A DNA stretch of 64,000 nt from an uncultured Aquimarina sp. (GTDB lineage Bacteria > Bacteroidota > Bacteroidia > Flavobacteriales > Flavobacteriaceae): NCBI RefSeq assembly GCF_947496855.1, contig NZ_CANMED010000001.1, positions 1,302,001 to 1,366,000 on the forward strand. Reading direction: 5' to 3'. The first letter of the stretch is position 1; each line of letters opens with the position of its first letter. The notes below the pieces were generated by a model, which saw nothing but the letters and a program-made list of their open reading frames with translations, was not told the origin of the DNA and made no database searches. The translations under genes were made by a program, and so were the position numbers. Below are positions 1-8,953 of the stretch, one piece after another.

Positions 1-1
1 C

Positions 2-1426
2 GTAACTACAGACTTGTACATAAATAGTACTGGTGATTTGAAAGCACCTTTTCTGGATAGCACAGAAACTATGGAGTATGACTCCTCCAAACCATTTATA
101 GCAGGGTTAAGAGGAATTTTTGGAAAAGGAATAAAACACACTGCTATTAAAGAATTTAAGGATGATCTCACAAAAGGTGCTGTACCGCCACCCCAATGGC
201 AAATTGAAAAATCCTTATCAGAAACTCAAGTAGCCTATTATAAGGATAAAACAATACATCTTAATGAAAAATGGGTATTAAAAGCAGAAAAAGAACCCGC
301 TGCCAATTGGATGTTATTTCGAGCAATGATTGAAGAAACAGGTCACTATATAGAGGATCTTATAAGAAACGAATATGATAGTATTGGTGGTGATGCTTCA
401 GGAGATGAAGGAACACTATTCGCTGCTGATTTTATACGATATAATAAGTTACTTAGTAAAGATTTTGAATATGCATCTTTCAATATAAAAGGGGAAGATG
501 GTAGCATTAGAAAGTTTAAGGCTTCTGTAAAACAAAACCAACCCAATAGAGAAGATAAAGCAAAAGATTTACTATTTGTAGAAGATGATAGTGATGACCA
601 CGGAATCGTTACACTTAAATCTGGAGAAAAAATAACTGTAGAATTCTTTAAAATCCGAGGACAAGGAGCTGTACACGAAAACATTACAAAACAAGCTGCA
701 AAAAAAGCTGGATTAAAGTATGATTACCGATTAGATGAAGGCTGTGCTTGGCCAGATGTACCTTGTGGTGATGAAAACTCTGTAGAAACCTGTTATTACA
801 GAACTTTTAGAGATGAGCATACAGAAGGCACCATGGCTTATAGAACGCATCACGGAGATCTTCAGTTTTGGCACTCTATGGCACCAACTGGAGATTTCAC
901 GAATCAGCAAGTGGTCGATAAAATTGTAGAACAAGCAATAAAGTGGTACAAAAAGGCAATATCTGTAAAAAAAGCAAACCCAGATGCCAAAGAAAAAAGT
1001 TATCACGGGTTATTTCATATGGGTAAAATCTTGCATATGGTTCAGGACTCTTTTTCAGATGCACATATCATAAGAGATGGTAATAAAGCTATAAAAAACA
1101 TACAATCTTATAACAATCAAGATGCACATAAGCATGGTGAATCTGATGCTATAGATCCTGAAGACTGGACTCGGGCTCAAAAATATGGACCAAAAAAAGA
1201 TGGAGTATCTGTGCTTGACGCTAACGATGACCAAGTAGTAAAAATAAAAGGAGCGAAAGATGCGATCAATGCATCTTACAAAATTTTAATGTTCTTTAAG
1301 CAAAATAGTGAAGATAAGAACTTAGAAAACTATCTAAGAAATACCGTATACAAGTTTGCAAAGGATGAGCATGGTAAAAGTTATGGAACTCATAAAGCGG
1401 GCTCTGTAGAAACGCACTATGAATAA
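2..1426 (+). CDS. Putative T6SS-associated effector, zinc phospholipase C-like, 5' end missing
   Basis: The reading frame is open to the left edge, so this is the C-terminal part of a longer protein (470 residues counted from a TTG at 14). Residues about 107-111 read EETGH, a motif common in large calcium-binding or secreted bacterial proteins. A second region has AVHENIT (His221) and, at 331-351, a histidine/aspartate cluster HGLFHMGKILHMVQD then SFSDAH. The H-x3-LH-x2-QD spacing followed by a distal His resembles the metal site of zinc-dependent phospholipase C and S1/P1 nucleases. I infer a metal-dependent hydrolase, possibly a lipase effector. A small membrane-protein gene follows after 14 bases, as expected for an effector-immunity pair. 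The fold and substrate are not proven. Confidence 0.6.
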   Translation, partial: VTTDLYINSTGDLKAPFLDSTETMEYDSSKPFIAGLRGIFGKGIKHTAIKEFKDDLTKGAVPPPQWQIEKSLSETQVAYYKDKTIHLNEKWVLKAEKEPAANWMLFRAMIEETGHYIEDLIRNEYDSIGGDASGDEGTLFAADFIRYNKLLSKDFEYASFNIKGEDGSIRKFKASVKQNQPNREDKAKDLLFVEDDSDDHGIVTLKSGEKITVEFFKIRGQGAVHENITKQAAKKAGLKYDYRLDEGCAWPDVPCGDENSVETCYYRTFRDEHTEGTMAYRTHHGDLQFWHSMAPTGDFTNQQVVDKIVEQAIKWYKKAISVKKANPDAKEKSYHGLFHMGKILHMVQDSFSDAHIIRDGNKAIKNIQSYNNQDAHKHGESDAIDPEDWTRAQKYGPKKDGVSVLDANDDQVVKIKGAKDAINASYKILMFFKQNSEDKNLENYLRNTVYKFAKDEHGKSYGTHKAGSVETHYE

Positions 1427-1440
1427 TTAAAAAATATAAG

Positions 1441-1698
1441 ATGATTCAAAAATTTGCACCTATAATAATCATAATATTACAAGTTATAAGCTGTATTTGG
1501 TATCTAATACCTTCTACGAGTCATACCCATGTTCCTGGAGGATTCATTAGAATGATAATTTTTGGAGGAATTACATTAGCTTTATTAGTAATAACAACCA
1601 TTTTATATATTGTATATAAACCTTCTGAATTATTATGGAAAATACCTTTTGTCATTTCAGTAGGTATGATCTTATTAGCTTGGTTTTATAGTAAATAA
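1441..1698 (+). CDS. Small three-helix membrane protein, candidate immunity protein
   Basis: This 85-residue protein consists almost entirely of three hydrophobic segments (about residues 5-24, 36-58 and 67-82) with short polar loops and a lysine C-terminus. It belongs to no family I recognise. The ATG follows the stop of the putative phospholipase-like gene by 14 bases and precedes the 1005-residue gene by 29, so it is probably co-transcribed with both. Small integral membrane proteins directly behind effectors are often immunity proteins, and that is the inferred role here. A structural membrane role is equally possible. Confidence 0.65.
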   Translation: MIQKFAPIIIIILQVISCIWYLIPSTSHTHVPGGFIRMIIFGGITLALLVITTILYIVYKPSELLWKIPFVISVGMILLAWFYSK

Positions 1699-1727
1699 AA
1701 AGAAAGAGATTAAATAGTAGATGAATT

Positions 1728-4700
1728 ATGGCAAGTAAAAACAGTATAAAAATACTCACTCCGGCTACAGAAGCAGTAGTTAATGATTCAGAACATTTAA
1801 TAACGTTAGATCCGGGCGTTAGTGTTTCTTTAGAATTCACCGACACAGAAGGTTATACTGATGAAGAAATAAAAAATATTCAGTGGATCGCTAATATGTT
1901 TTATAACAGCCCTAAAAACTCAGGTTTTCATAAAGGTTTAAAAGGAGCTACAGCAAGCTTTAGAGTTCCTACTGTATATTCCGGAGGTGGATTGGGTTGG
2001 GTAGAACCTGTAATACCAGGTCATGATCCTCAATTTAAAGCTCCTTTTGGTTATTTTATTAATTCCATTGGAAAGCGCAGTATTGATAAGGTAGAATGGA
2101 GAGATATTCACGGAAATGAAATAAGTGGTTCTAAATTCTTTACAGAAGCCGTTCAATTACATATTTATACCACTGGTCTATATGGTCATGAAATAAAAGT
2201 ATGGTTAAAGGATATTAAATCCTTTGAATATGAGCTTGACTTAGATGAAGATGTAAATAATCCAGATAATACATTGGCTCAATATTTTAGTAGAGAAGTA
2301 AAGGTGTTACAAGATACCGAAGACTCTACTAGTAAAGTACAAAAAGTAGTAATCGACATACGATTAGAAAAAAGATGGGATTATGCGGGCAATACAATTA
2401 ATATCATTCCTATTATAGAGTTCAACATCGATGGTAAACACAAAACAGCTTTTGACAAAAATGCTTTAGTTGTAAAAAAACCAACTGAAGAAGAAAAAAA
2501 GAAAGTAAACAATGCTACCAAATCGGGTAATAAACCTACAACTATTGGAAAAATTGTCACAGATGTTGCAGAGTTTAAACCTTGTTTTTTTACAAAGATA
2601 GAAGCTACTTATTTTAAAGGAGATGAAGAAACTACCGGCGTTATTTATGACACTACACAAGGCTTAAAACCAGAAGTCATGTCATTTGCTGCCGTTGCCG
2701 GACCCAGACATGGCAGAAAAGAAGTAAAGATTGTATTAGATACAGATACTAAAAACTGTTTACTAATTGGGAGTGAAAATCTATATCATAAAGATAAGGT
2801 AATTGATGTATCCTCTATAGAAGAAGCTGTTGTAATAGAATCTTCCAAAAAGGACAAGGGATATCGAGCTACTAATGCTGATAAAATTAAAGTAAAAGGG
2901 CTCGAATTTGAACAAGAAGATGGAAGTCACGGAGATAATAATGACAATGGAGAGTTTAATGAAGATCATGTTTTTGGTTCTTTAGGTTTAAAATCTATTA
3001 TTGGAGGCGCATCTAGAAAATCAGGTAAGGCTTGGAATCGGCCAAAAAAAACATATAGTGACAAAGCTTTATCTGATACTGAAGTAATTATTGAGGTACC
3101 ATATCAATATGGTAAAACTACGGATAATGAAACCTTAGGAGAGGTGATACAATATATCTGGCCAGCAAGTAAAAAGAATATACAACAATACCCTATTAAG
3201 ATTCATACCTGTAGGCAACCAGAAGCAATTATTAATGTAGATGTATATCCTGACATTAAATGGACACTACAGTTTTGTTATAATAGTGATTTGGATGCGT
3301 TTAAAGACGTTCGTCAAAAATATGAAGATTATCAAGTTCGAATTGAGAAAGTAGATAAAGAAGCAAAAGAAACTTATGATGATAAGATAGCCCGTAATGA
3401 AGATATGGCTGACAAATATGAAGGTCTTATAGACGAGATTAATGGTGATAAGAAAAAGAATGAAAAACGTATAAAGAAACAGGAAAAAAAGATTGCTAAA
3501 TTAAAAGGAAAAGATAAGGCTAAAGCGAAGAAGAAATTAAACGAAATCAAGAAGCGTGAAAAAAGTTTTAATAAACAACAGGAAAAATATCAAAAAAAGA
3601 AAGATAAATATTTACAAAATGTAGAAGATCGCAAAAAAGATAAAAATAAATATGTAAAAAAAGAGGTTAAAAAAGCAAACAACGATCCTGAATTAAACAA
3701 AAAGAAACCAAAGTTTAAGGATATGTATGACTTTGATGACGCCATCGAAGATGGGTTGTCAGATATCATATTATCCTTATGGGCAGATTGGGATCGCCCA
3801 GCAGAACGTTTTGAGGTAACAGCTGGATACCAGAAATATGTTGAACTTCTTAAAACTATCTTACGATTTAAGAAAATTGTTGACGATATTTTTGGAGGAA
3901 AAAAGAAAGGAAATATCAAAGGTAAAACTAAGGGCAAAAAGAAAAGACCTGATATTTCAGATGCAGAGATCGCAGAAAAAAGGGCGGCAATTCTCAAAGC
4001 TTTTAAACCAAAATCTTTAGCTTCTGTCAATATAGTACCCCCATCTGTTGCTTTAGCTGGAAGTTGGTATGCAGAAAATCCTAAAAGTCAACAGCAAAAC
4101 GAAATAGGTACAAATTTAGAACTTACTGCAATTCTAGATCCGATTATAGGTGCAGAAATTGTACTTAATTTTATGGCATTAGTACAGAAATCCCATCCCG
4201 TAGTATATTTTGCATTGGGAATGATGGAAATGGGAGGATTTGAGATAAGGCTAGATCTAACAGTAACCGGAGCTGTTTTTGCAAAAGGATTCTTACAATA
4301 TAACACTGCTTCAGGAAAAAGTAATATTACACCAGGAGATATTAAGGATCTAAAAGATAAAGAAGATGACGCGCCTATGGAGGTAGGTGGACGTATCGAA
4401 ATGGAAGTATATGCAGGGATTAAATATCAGAAAAAATATGAAGCATGGAGTTATGAAGCAGCTGTAGAACTAAGTGCTTATGCTAGTGTAGTAACCGGAA
4501 TCACTATTTCTGGATTTGTCGAATGGGTACAGAATGACAAAGATTATCCCGATGGAGTATATCTTAACCCTAAATTGACATTTCACGGATTAACAGTAAC
4601 TGTAGCTGCCAAGGGTTCGGGTAAATTTGGTTCTAAAGATAGTGATGAAGCTATTGGCGAAATTGATGCCGAAGCAGGGGGTGAATTTGTAGTTATGGAT

Positions 4701-4745
4701 CCTTACGAAGCTGCTTTAGATTTTAAAATTCCTTTAGTAAATTAG
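1728..4745 (+). CDS. Large protein of unknown function in the T6SS cargo region
   Basis: This 1005-residue protein has no signal peptide. Residues 1-510 look like beta-rich modules rich in aspartate and aromatic residues. About 540-660 is a lysine/glutamate-rich coiled coil. About 715-760 is a basic linker with KKKGNIKGKTKGKKK. The last 250 residues are alternating hydrophobic/polar, as in beta sheet, beginning with a hydrophobic stretch near 800-835 (LDPIIGAEIVLNFMALVQKS). It sits in a tightly spaced run between a small membrane protein and a lipoprotein, upstream of vgrG. I infer a cytoplasmically made T6SS cargo or effector, perhaps membrane-active through the C-terminal region. A structural extracellular protein cannot be excluded. 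Confidence 0.6.
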   Translation: MASKNSIKILTPATEAVVNDSEHLITLDPGVSVSLEFTDTEGYTDEEIKNIQWIANMFYNSPKNSGFHKGLKGATASFRVPTVYSGGGLGWVEPVIPGHDPQFKAPFGYFINSIGKRSIDKVEWRDIHGNEISGSKFFTEAVQLHIYTTGLYGHEIKVWLKDIKSFEYELDLDEDVNNPDNTLAQYFSREVKVLQDTEDSTSKVQKVVIDIRLEKRWDYAGNTINIIPIIEFNIDGKHKTAFDKNALVVKKPTEEEKKKVNNATKSGNKPTTIGKIVTDVAEFKPCFFTKIEATYFKGDEETTGVIYDTTQGLKPEVMSFAAVAGPRHGRKEVKIVLDTDTKNCLLIGSENLYHKDKVIDVSSIEEAVVIESSKKDKGYRATNADKIKVKGLEFEQEDGSHGDNNDNGEFNEDHVFGSLGLKSIIGGASRKSGKAWNRPKKTYSDKALSDTEVIIEVPYQYGKTTDNETLGEVIQYIWPASKKNIQQYPIKIHTCRQPEAIINVDVYPDIKWTLQFCYNSDLDAFKDVRQKYEDYQVRIEKVDKEAKETYDDKIARNEDMADKYEGLIDEINGDKKKNEKRIKKQEKKIAKLKGKDKAKAKKKLNEIKKREKSFNKQQEKYQKKKDKYLQNVEDRKKDKNKYVKKEVKKANNDPELNKKKPKFKDMYDFDDAIEDGLSDIILSLWADWDRPAERFEVTAGYQKYVELLKTILRFKKIVDDIFGGKKKGNIKGKTKGKKKRPDISDAEIAEKRAAILKAFKPKSLASVNIVPPSVALAGSWYAENPKSQQQNEIGTNLELTAILDPIIGAEIVLNFMALVQKSHPVVYFALGMMEMGGFEIRLDLTVTGAVFAKGFLQYNTASGKSNITPGDIKDLKDKEDDAPMEVGGRIEMEVYAGIKYQKKYEAWSYEAAVELSAYASVVTGITISGFVEWVQNDKDYPDGVYLNPKLTFHGLTVTVAAKGSGKFGSKDSDEAIGEIDAEAGGEFVVMDPYEAALDFKIPLVN

Positions 4746-4761
4746 CTGTAAAATTGCACAA

Positions 4762-5787
4762 ATGATCACTAAAAAAATATTAAACACCATTCTTTTGATC
4801 ACAATAATTTCCTGTGGTCAGTCACAACAAAATAAAAAAATGACTACAACTGAATACACTCAACAAGATATCCTAGAATTACACAAAACAGTAGAACATT
4901 ACGAAGAAGAAACCCATTATGGAGTGAGAGTCGTAGCTGCCAATTGTAATTTCGAGATTTTAATCAATGATAGAAAGGTTTTTTTTATTAATTCAAATAA
5001 AATAGGTTCAGTGATTAATGGTGCTTATGCTCCTATTAATTATGGAATATTAAAAAGTGGAATGCAACAAATTACCGTCCGAATGTTACCTCCCGTTATA
5101 GATCGTAAAACCGAAATTAAACATCCTAAACTAGGCAACTCTCAACTTAATATAGAGATTGTAGCGGATGATTTCATGGAAGGTGTTTCAACCGGCGAAT
5201 ATTCTGTATTTGAGTGGGAATCTCCCAAAGAAGTAAAATATGTGAAAGCAGAAGGAATAGATATTCCGTATTTCACCCAACCCAACCTACCCGTCTATGA
5301 ACATACTGATAGTTTTGAAGTTTCAGTACCTTATACTATTGATGGATGGAGTAAATCAGTTAATTTATTGACCAATGATACTGATGAATTAAAAGCTCTA
5401 ACAGAAGAAACCGTTGCTATATATGAAGAATTGCGACAAAACTTTCAGAATAAAAAAAGAGATAAACTTGCTAATCAATTGTTTAATAATGAAAGAATAA
5501 TGGCGCAGCAAATTTATCATTTAGAAGAAGATGTAAAAGAACAATGGAATTCGTATTTCGAAGATTATAAGCAAGATAATTTTAAAATGATGCCTTTAGA
5601 AAACTTTAGATTAGTATTTTATGGTAATGGAAAAATGGTTGGTTTAGAACAAATCGGACCATATAATCAATGGGATTCTGCACTGTTTTCAAAATATGTT
5701 AAAAAAGGTAAAAATTCATTTTCTTATGGCTTTTACCGTTTCCTTTTACACCGCCCAAAACCAAATGCTAAACTTGAGGTAATTTAA
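4762..5787 (+). CDS. Lipoprotein of unknown function, candidate immunity protein
   Basis: The N-terminus is a lipoprotein signal peptide: a charged start, a hydrophobic core of about 12 residues and lipobox IISC with Cys near residue 19. The 341-residue mature part is mixed alpha/beta with no family I recognise. About residues 210-265 are charged and helical. It starts 16 bases after the 1005-residue gene, so the two are probably one transcript. A periplasm-facing lipoprotein behind a putative effector is consistent with immunity against a periplasmic or membrane toxin, which is inference. It could instead be a surface accessory of unrelated function. Confidence 0.6.
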   Translation: MITKKILNTILLITIISCGQSQQNKKMTTTEYTQQDILELHKTVEHYEEETHYGVRVVAANCNFEILINDRKVFFINSNKIGSVINGAYAPINYGILKSGMQQITVRMLPPVIDRKTEIKHPKLGNSQLNIEIVADDFMEGVSTGEYSVFEWESPKEVKYVKAEGIDIPYFTQPNLPVYEHTDSFEVSVPYTIDGWSKSVNLLTNDTDELKALTEETVAIYEELRQNFQNKKRDKLANQLFNNERIMAQQIYHLEEDVKEQWNSYFEDYKQDNFKMMPLENFRLVFYGNGKMVGLEQIGPYNQWDSALFSKYVKKGKNSFSYGFYRFLLHRPKPNAKLEVI

Positions 5788-5845
5788 CGAATTAAATATT
5801 TTTGTAGATATCTAATATTTACAAAAATTATCTGAAGCAAACAAA

Positions 5846-6421
5846 ATGCAACCATATCATAATCTTATTATCCTTGGAATCACCTTTTGGATTTCTTATC
5901 AAATAAAAAAACGCTTACAAGGTAATGAAGGAGATAAATCAAAAAAATCAGGATGCTTTCTTTTTGGTATTGTATTTAGTAGCTATACCGTCCTATGCTA
6001 TTTATGTGTTTTTCTTTTTGGTCCATCCGTAGAAGGTTTATACCAAAAAGTAACCACGGATAAGTATCAGGCCACCATCGTAGAGCTAGATAGTTATGAA
6101 CAAGAACGAAGAAGCGGTAAATCCCCTTTGACAATACAACAAATAACGGTAAAATTTAAACCAGAAAAGTCTTTGGATTCTATTACAAAAAAACTAAGTA
6201 TAACCTCCAGAACACCCCCAGATAAGAAAAAACCCTATGAGATTCGCTATAATGAGAGAACCGCAAAAACAGTATCCAATGCTACTACCCATTTGAATGT
6301 ACTACTAATGGTACTTGGTTTGATTCCATTGTATTTTGTAATCTATGGAATATATTATGCATTTGGCTTAAAGTTACCTAAAAGGTTTCCAGATTTTCGT
6401 AAACTGATGGATAAACATTAA
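5846..6421 (+). CDS. DUF3592-like membrane protein
   Basis: This 191-residue protein has N-terminal hydrophobic segments at about 7-17 and 39-62, an exposed beta-rich region of about 90 residues, and a final membrane segment near 150-172. The exposed part (QATIVELDSYEQE, then ITVKFKP, ending in a PYEIRYNERTAKT-type strand) resembles the DUF3592 pattern of a soluble domain held between two helices. The molecular role of that family is unknown. It lies 58 bases after the lipoprotein gene and 82 before the first GIDE-like gene. A second DUF3592-like gene lies beyond the Rhs graveyard at 19146. Confidence 0.6.
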   Translation: MQPYHNLIILGITFWISYQIKKRLQGNEGDKSKKSGCFLFGIVFSSYTVLCYLCVFLFGPSVEGLYQKVTTDKYQATIVELDSYEQERRSGKSPLTIQQITVKFKPEKSLDSITKKLSITSRTPPDKKKPYEIRYNERTAKTVSNATTHLNVLLMVLGLIPLYFVIYGIYYAFGLKLPKRFPDFRKLMDKH

Positions 6422-6503
6422 ATTTTTAAATCATAATAAGTGGAATTTCTTATTTTACAAGCCTGTAGGAAGCGATGAATTTATCTTATATTAACTTTAT
6501 CCG

Positions 6504-7187
6504 GTGGAACTTATCATATTACTAACTTTAATTTCTCTTGACTTTTCGGACGTCCTATTTTTTCTATTAATTGGAGGAATGATTTTATATGGTGTTCTTA
6601 AAAAGAAAAAGCCAAACCCTATTGAAACTCTTGAAGTTTCTAAAATAAACACACTTTTTAAAGGGTTTGTCAAGATTAGAGGTACATTAAAGTCAATAAA
6701 CCATATAAAATCACCTATCACAGAAACTAAATGTATTGGTTATAATTACAGTCAGCTTTCATATAGAACTGCAGGAGTAAGAAGAGCAAGAGGAAGTAAA
6801 GGATGGCGAACATATAGAACAGAATCTAAAAGTACAGATTTCTATATCCAAGATGATACTGGAAGAATAAAAATAAATGCTAAATATATTTCTATACAGG
6901 TTAATGTAAACAGATCAGAGAAAAAGCTTTCTAAAACACTTCTTGATGTAGAAAATTTATTATTAGAAGATAATACAGAATACATTCTTTCGGGTACAAT
7001 TATTAAAAACGGTGATGGTAATTTAGAAATAGTAAAAGGTGAAAAAGATTTCGTTATAATGGATAAGAACTTTTATGAATTTGTTTATAAAGACATCCCT
7101 TTTATGAAAAATAAAGCTGGTTTTTTTATTGTGTTTCTAGTTATATGCATCATTTTTTTTGTTGTTTATAAATCTATTTTTAATTGA
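6504..7187 (+). CDS. GIDE/MUL1-like membrane protein, copy 1
   Basis: The gene is read from a GTG at 6504, which keeps the first membrane segment; a downstream ATG near 6579 would remove most of it. The 227 residues comprise an N-terminal helix (about 4-30), a soluble domain (about 48-195) and a C-terminal helix (about 204-224). The soluble part reads GFVKIRGTLKSI, SPITETKCIGYNY and DFYIQDDTGRIKINA. This matches the GIDE-type domain beside the membrane of eukaryotic MUL1/MAPL ubiquitin ligases and many bacterial membrane proteins. There is no RING domain, so it should not be called a ubiquitin ligase. It is a paralogue of the gene at 7662. Function is unknown; immunity or membrane-stress sensing is inference. 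Confidence 0.6.
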   Translation: MELIILLTLISLDFSDVLFFLLIGGMILYGVLKKKKPNPIETLEVSKINTLFKGFVKIRGTLKSINHIKSPITETKCIGYNYSQLSYRTAGVRRARGSKGWRTYRTESKSTDFYIQDDTGRIKINAKYISIQVNVNRSEKKLSKTLLDVENLLLEDNTEYILSGTIIKNGDGNLEIVKGEKDFVIMDKNFYEFVYKDIPFMKNKAGFFIVFLVICIIFFVVYKSIFN

Positions 7188-7188
7188 G

Positions 7189-7536
7189 ATGGAATTAGAT
7201 GAGATACTTAAATGGGTTGAGGATCACAATATGCATAAAGGGATATTAGTTATAATATTTACTTTTGGAAATATAGGATTAGGTATTATATTAAGTATTC
7301 TCTGTTTTATTCTTAAGCCAATAAAAGTACTCTATAATACGTTAGGTCCTATTTCTACAGGAACCCTAATGGCTGCTTTCGTAAATCTTCTTTTTTTAGG
7401 TATACTTCTTAGTATAAATATAAACATAGAGATTATTCTATACAGTGGTGTTTTTATTTCAATAGCGTGTTATGCTTTTTGTTTACATTATTCGGATAGA
7501 TTGTGGAAAATTGGTAAAGTATCGGAAAGAAAATAA
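7189..7536 (+). CDS. Small multi-pass membrane protein
   Basis: An in-frame TTG allows a start at 7159, but the ATG at 7189, one base after the preceding stop, gives a normal 115-residue protein and avoids overlap. It has a short acidic N-terminus (MELDEILKWVEDHN) followed by about four hydrophobic segments and a basic tail. No family is recognised. Its placement between the two GIDE-like paralogues and its near-zero spacing suggest co-expression with copy 1. Confidence 0.55.
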   Translation: MELDEILKWVEDHNMHKGILVIIFTFGNIGLGIILSILCFILKPIKVLYNTLGPISTGTLMAAFVNLLFLGILLSININIEIILYSGVFISIACYAFCLHYSDRLWKIGKVSERK

Positions 7537-7661
7537 TTTATATAAATGAAAAAAATTTTCTTATTTTATTCCTTATTAGCAATATAGTTTTTTTTCAAGA
7601 AAATAAAAAACAGTATTGATCAAATAATCTATTATCATTTCATTTATCTTAAACTAAAAGA

Positions 7662-8351
7662 ATGACCTCTTCAATAATACTATTTTTCTTATTTCTCGTA
7701 ATCATAATAATTATAGGAGAATCTCAAAAGCGGAAAAAAAGGAAAAGAAGAATAATGCCAATAATCTCGGATATTAAAGATATATCAACCGGATTTGTGG
7801 AAATAAAAGGAAAACTAAAACAAATCGATACAATGACTTCCCCGATGACGAAATCAGACTGCATAGGATACAACTATTCTATTATGCGTTTCAATTCATC
7901 GAGAAAAAGAAGTGTAAGTTCTATTGATAGAGGAATATCTGAATCAAAAGAACAGGATAGGCATATGAAATGGGAGACAATATCATCTGATACAGATTGT
8001 AATGATTTCTATATCGAAGACCATACCGGTAAGATTAAAGTAAAAGCTAAAAACATTTCAATATTTCTTCTTAACGTTAATCAGACCGATAAAAAAATAT
8101 CGGGTAGTACACATACTGAGAATCTATTATTACAAGATGATAAAGAATATATCCTAAAAGGTACAGCAGCATATAATAAAAAGAATGAATTGATTATCAA
8201 AAAAGCTGAGAATGAACTAGTAATTAGTGACACATTGGTTGATAAATTATCTAAAAGTGATTTGCCAAACAAAATCAGTAAATATGGTTTGATTTTTATG
8301 CTATTACTAATCGGTTTAATACTCTTATTCGTAAACAGGTTTCTTAATTAA
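7662..8351 (+). CDS. GIDE/MUL1-like membrane protein, copy 2
   Basis: This 229-residue paralogue of the 6504 gene has the same layout: N-terminal helix (about 3-20), basic stop (KRKKRKRR), GIDE-like soluble domain and C-terminal helix (about 207-227). Shared landmarks are GFVEIKGKLKQ, SPMTKSDCIGYNY, NDFYIEDHTGKIKVKAKN and a leucine-rich ENLLLQDDKEYIL segment. The two copies are well diverged, so the duplication is not recent. Copy 2 has extra charged residues in the loop around 85-105. It ends the membrane-protein run and is separated from vgrG by about 600 bases without a gene. Confidence 0.6.
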   Translation: MTSSIILFFLFLVIIIIIGESQKRKKRKRRIMPIISDIKDISTGFVEIKGKLKQIDTMTSPMTKSDCIGYNYSIMRFNSSRKRSVSSIDRGISESKEQDRHMKWETISSDTDCNDFYIEDHTGKIKVKAKNISIFLLNVNQTDKKISGSTHTENLLLQDDKEYILKGTAAYNKKNELIIKKAENELVISDTLVDKLSKSDLPNKISKYGLIFMLLLIGLILLFVNRFLN

Positions 8352-8953
8352 TTATAATGAAGTATATTTTTGAGTATATAATAATGTAAGAGGTAAAATG
8401 AGTATTCCTTTAGACGGGAAAATTTTAGAAAGTAAGAAACAATCACTTAAATAATACTTTCCTCTTTTTATAACGAAAATAGAATACCGAAAAAACGAAT
8501 AAATACTTCTACAGGATTAGATATTTGGATTAGAGAAATGAAAAGGTAAGGAATCACAACCTCGTTTTATAAAAATTTTAAAGCAAATACTCAGACTATA
8601 AAACCACACACATAAAACATTTTTGAATATTTGGGTAACATTTTCATCAACTTCTGTATATAAAGTTGATGACAACAAAAATGAATGGGGAAAACAACCC
8701 TTTTTTATGTAGGAAAACATAAAAATAACTTTGTTAACTATATCGTTTTTAAAAAATTAAGTATTTTTATAATAGATTGTTAAATACAATTTTTGACATT
8801 TTTTAGACATTTCGTATATACTCAGAACTCTTCCCCCAAATCGTTCAGATTGTCTATAAAGTTAACTATACAAGGTAATAGTACACTAAATGTAAATACA
8901 TATAGAATTTTTAGTATTAGGGTACTCTATAAAACTGAAAACAACGAAAAATT
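8352..8953 (+). other. Gene-free upstream region of vgrG
   Basis: I see no convincing gene in these 602 bases. A 9-base inverted repeat (8645-8653 and 8663-8671) forms a hairpin without a following T tract. A weak GGG/CCC hairpin with a T run lies at about 8688-8706 and could be a poor terminator. The region is AT-rich and probably carries the promoter of the vgrG unit, but no clean TTG/TAnnTTTG pair could be placed. Confidence 0.4.

Noticed and set aside
3590..4030. 146-codon minus-strand frame rich in Phe and Ser
   Set aside because: It is the complement of the Lys-rich coiled coil of the 1005-residue protein, which naturally reads as Phe/Leu/Ser.
6504..8351. Bacterial ubiquitin ligase system because of the GIDE-like domains
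   Set aside because: No RING, E1, E2, ubiquitin-like or deubiquitinase gene is in the window.
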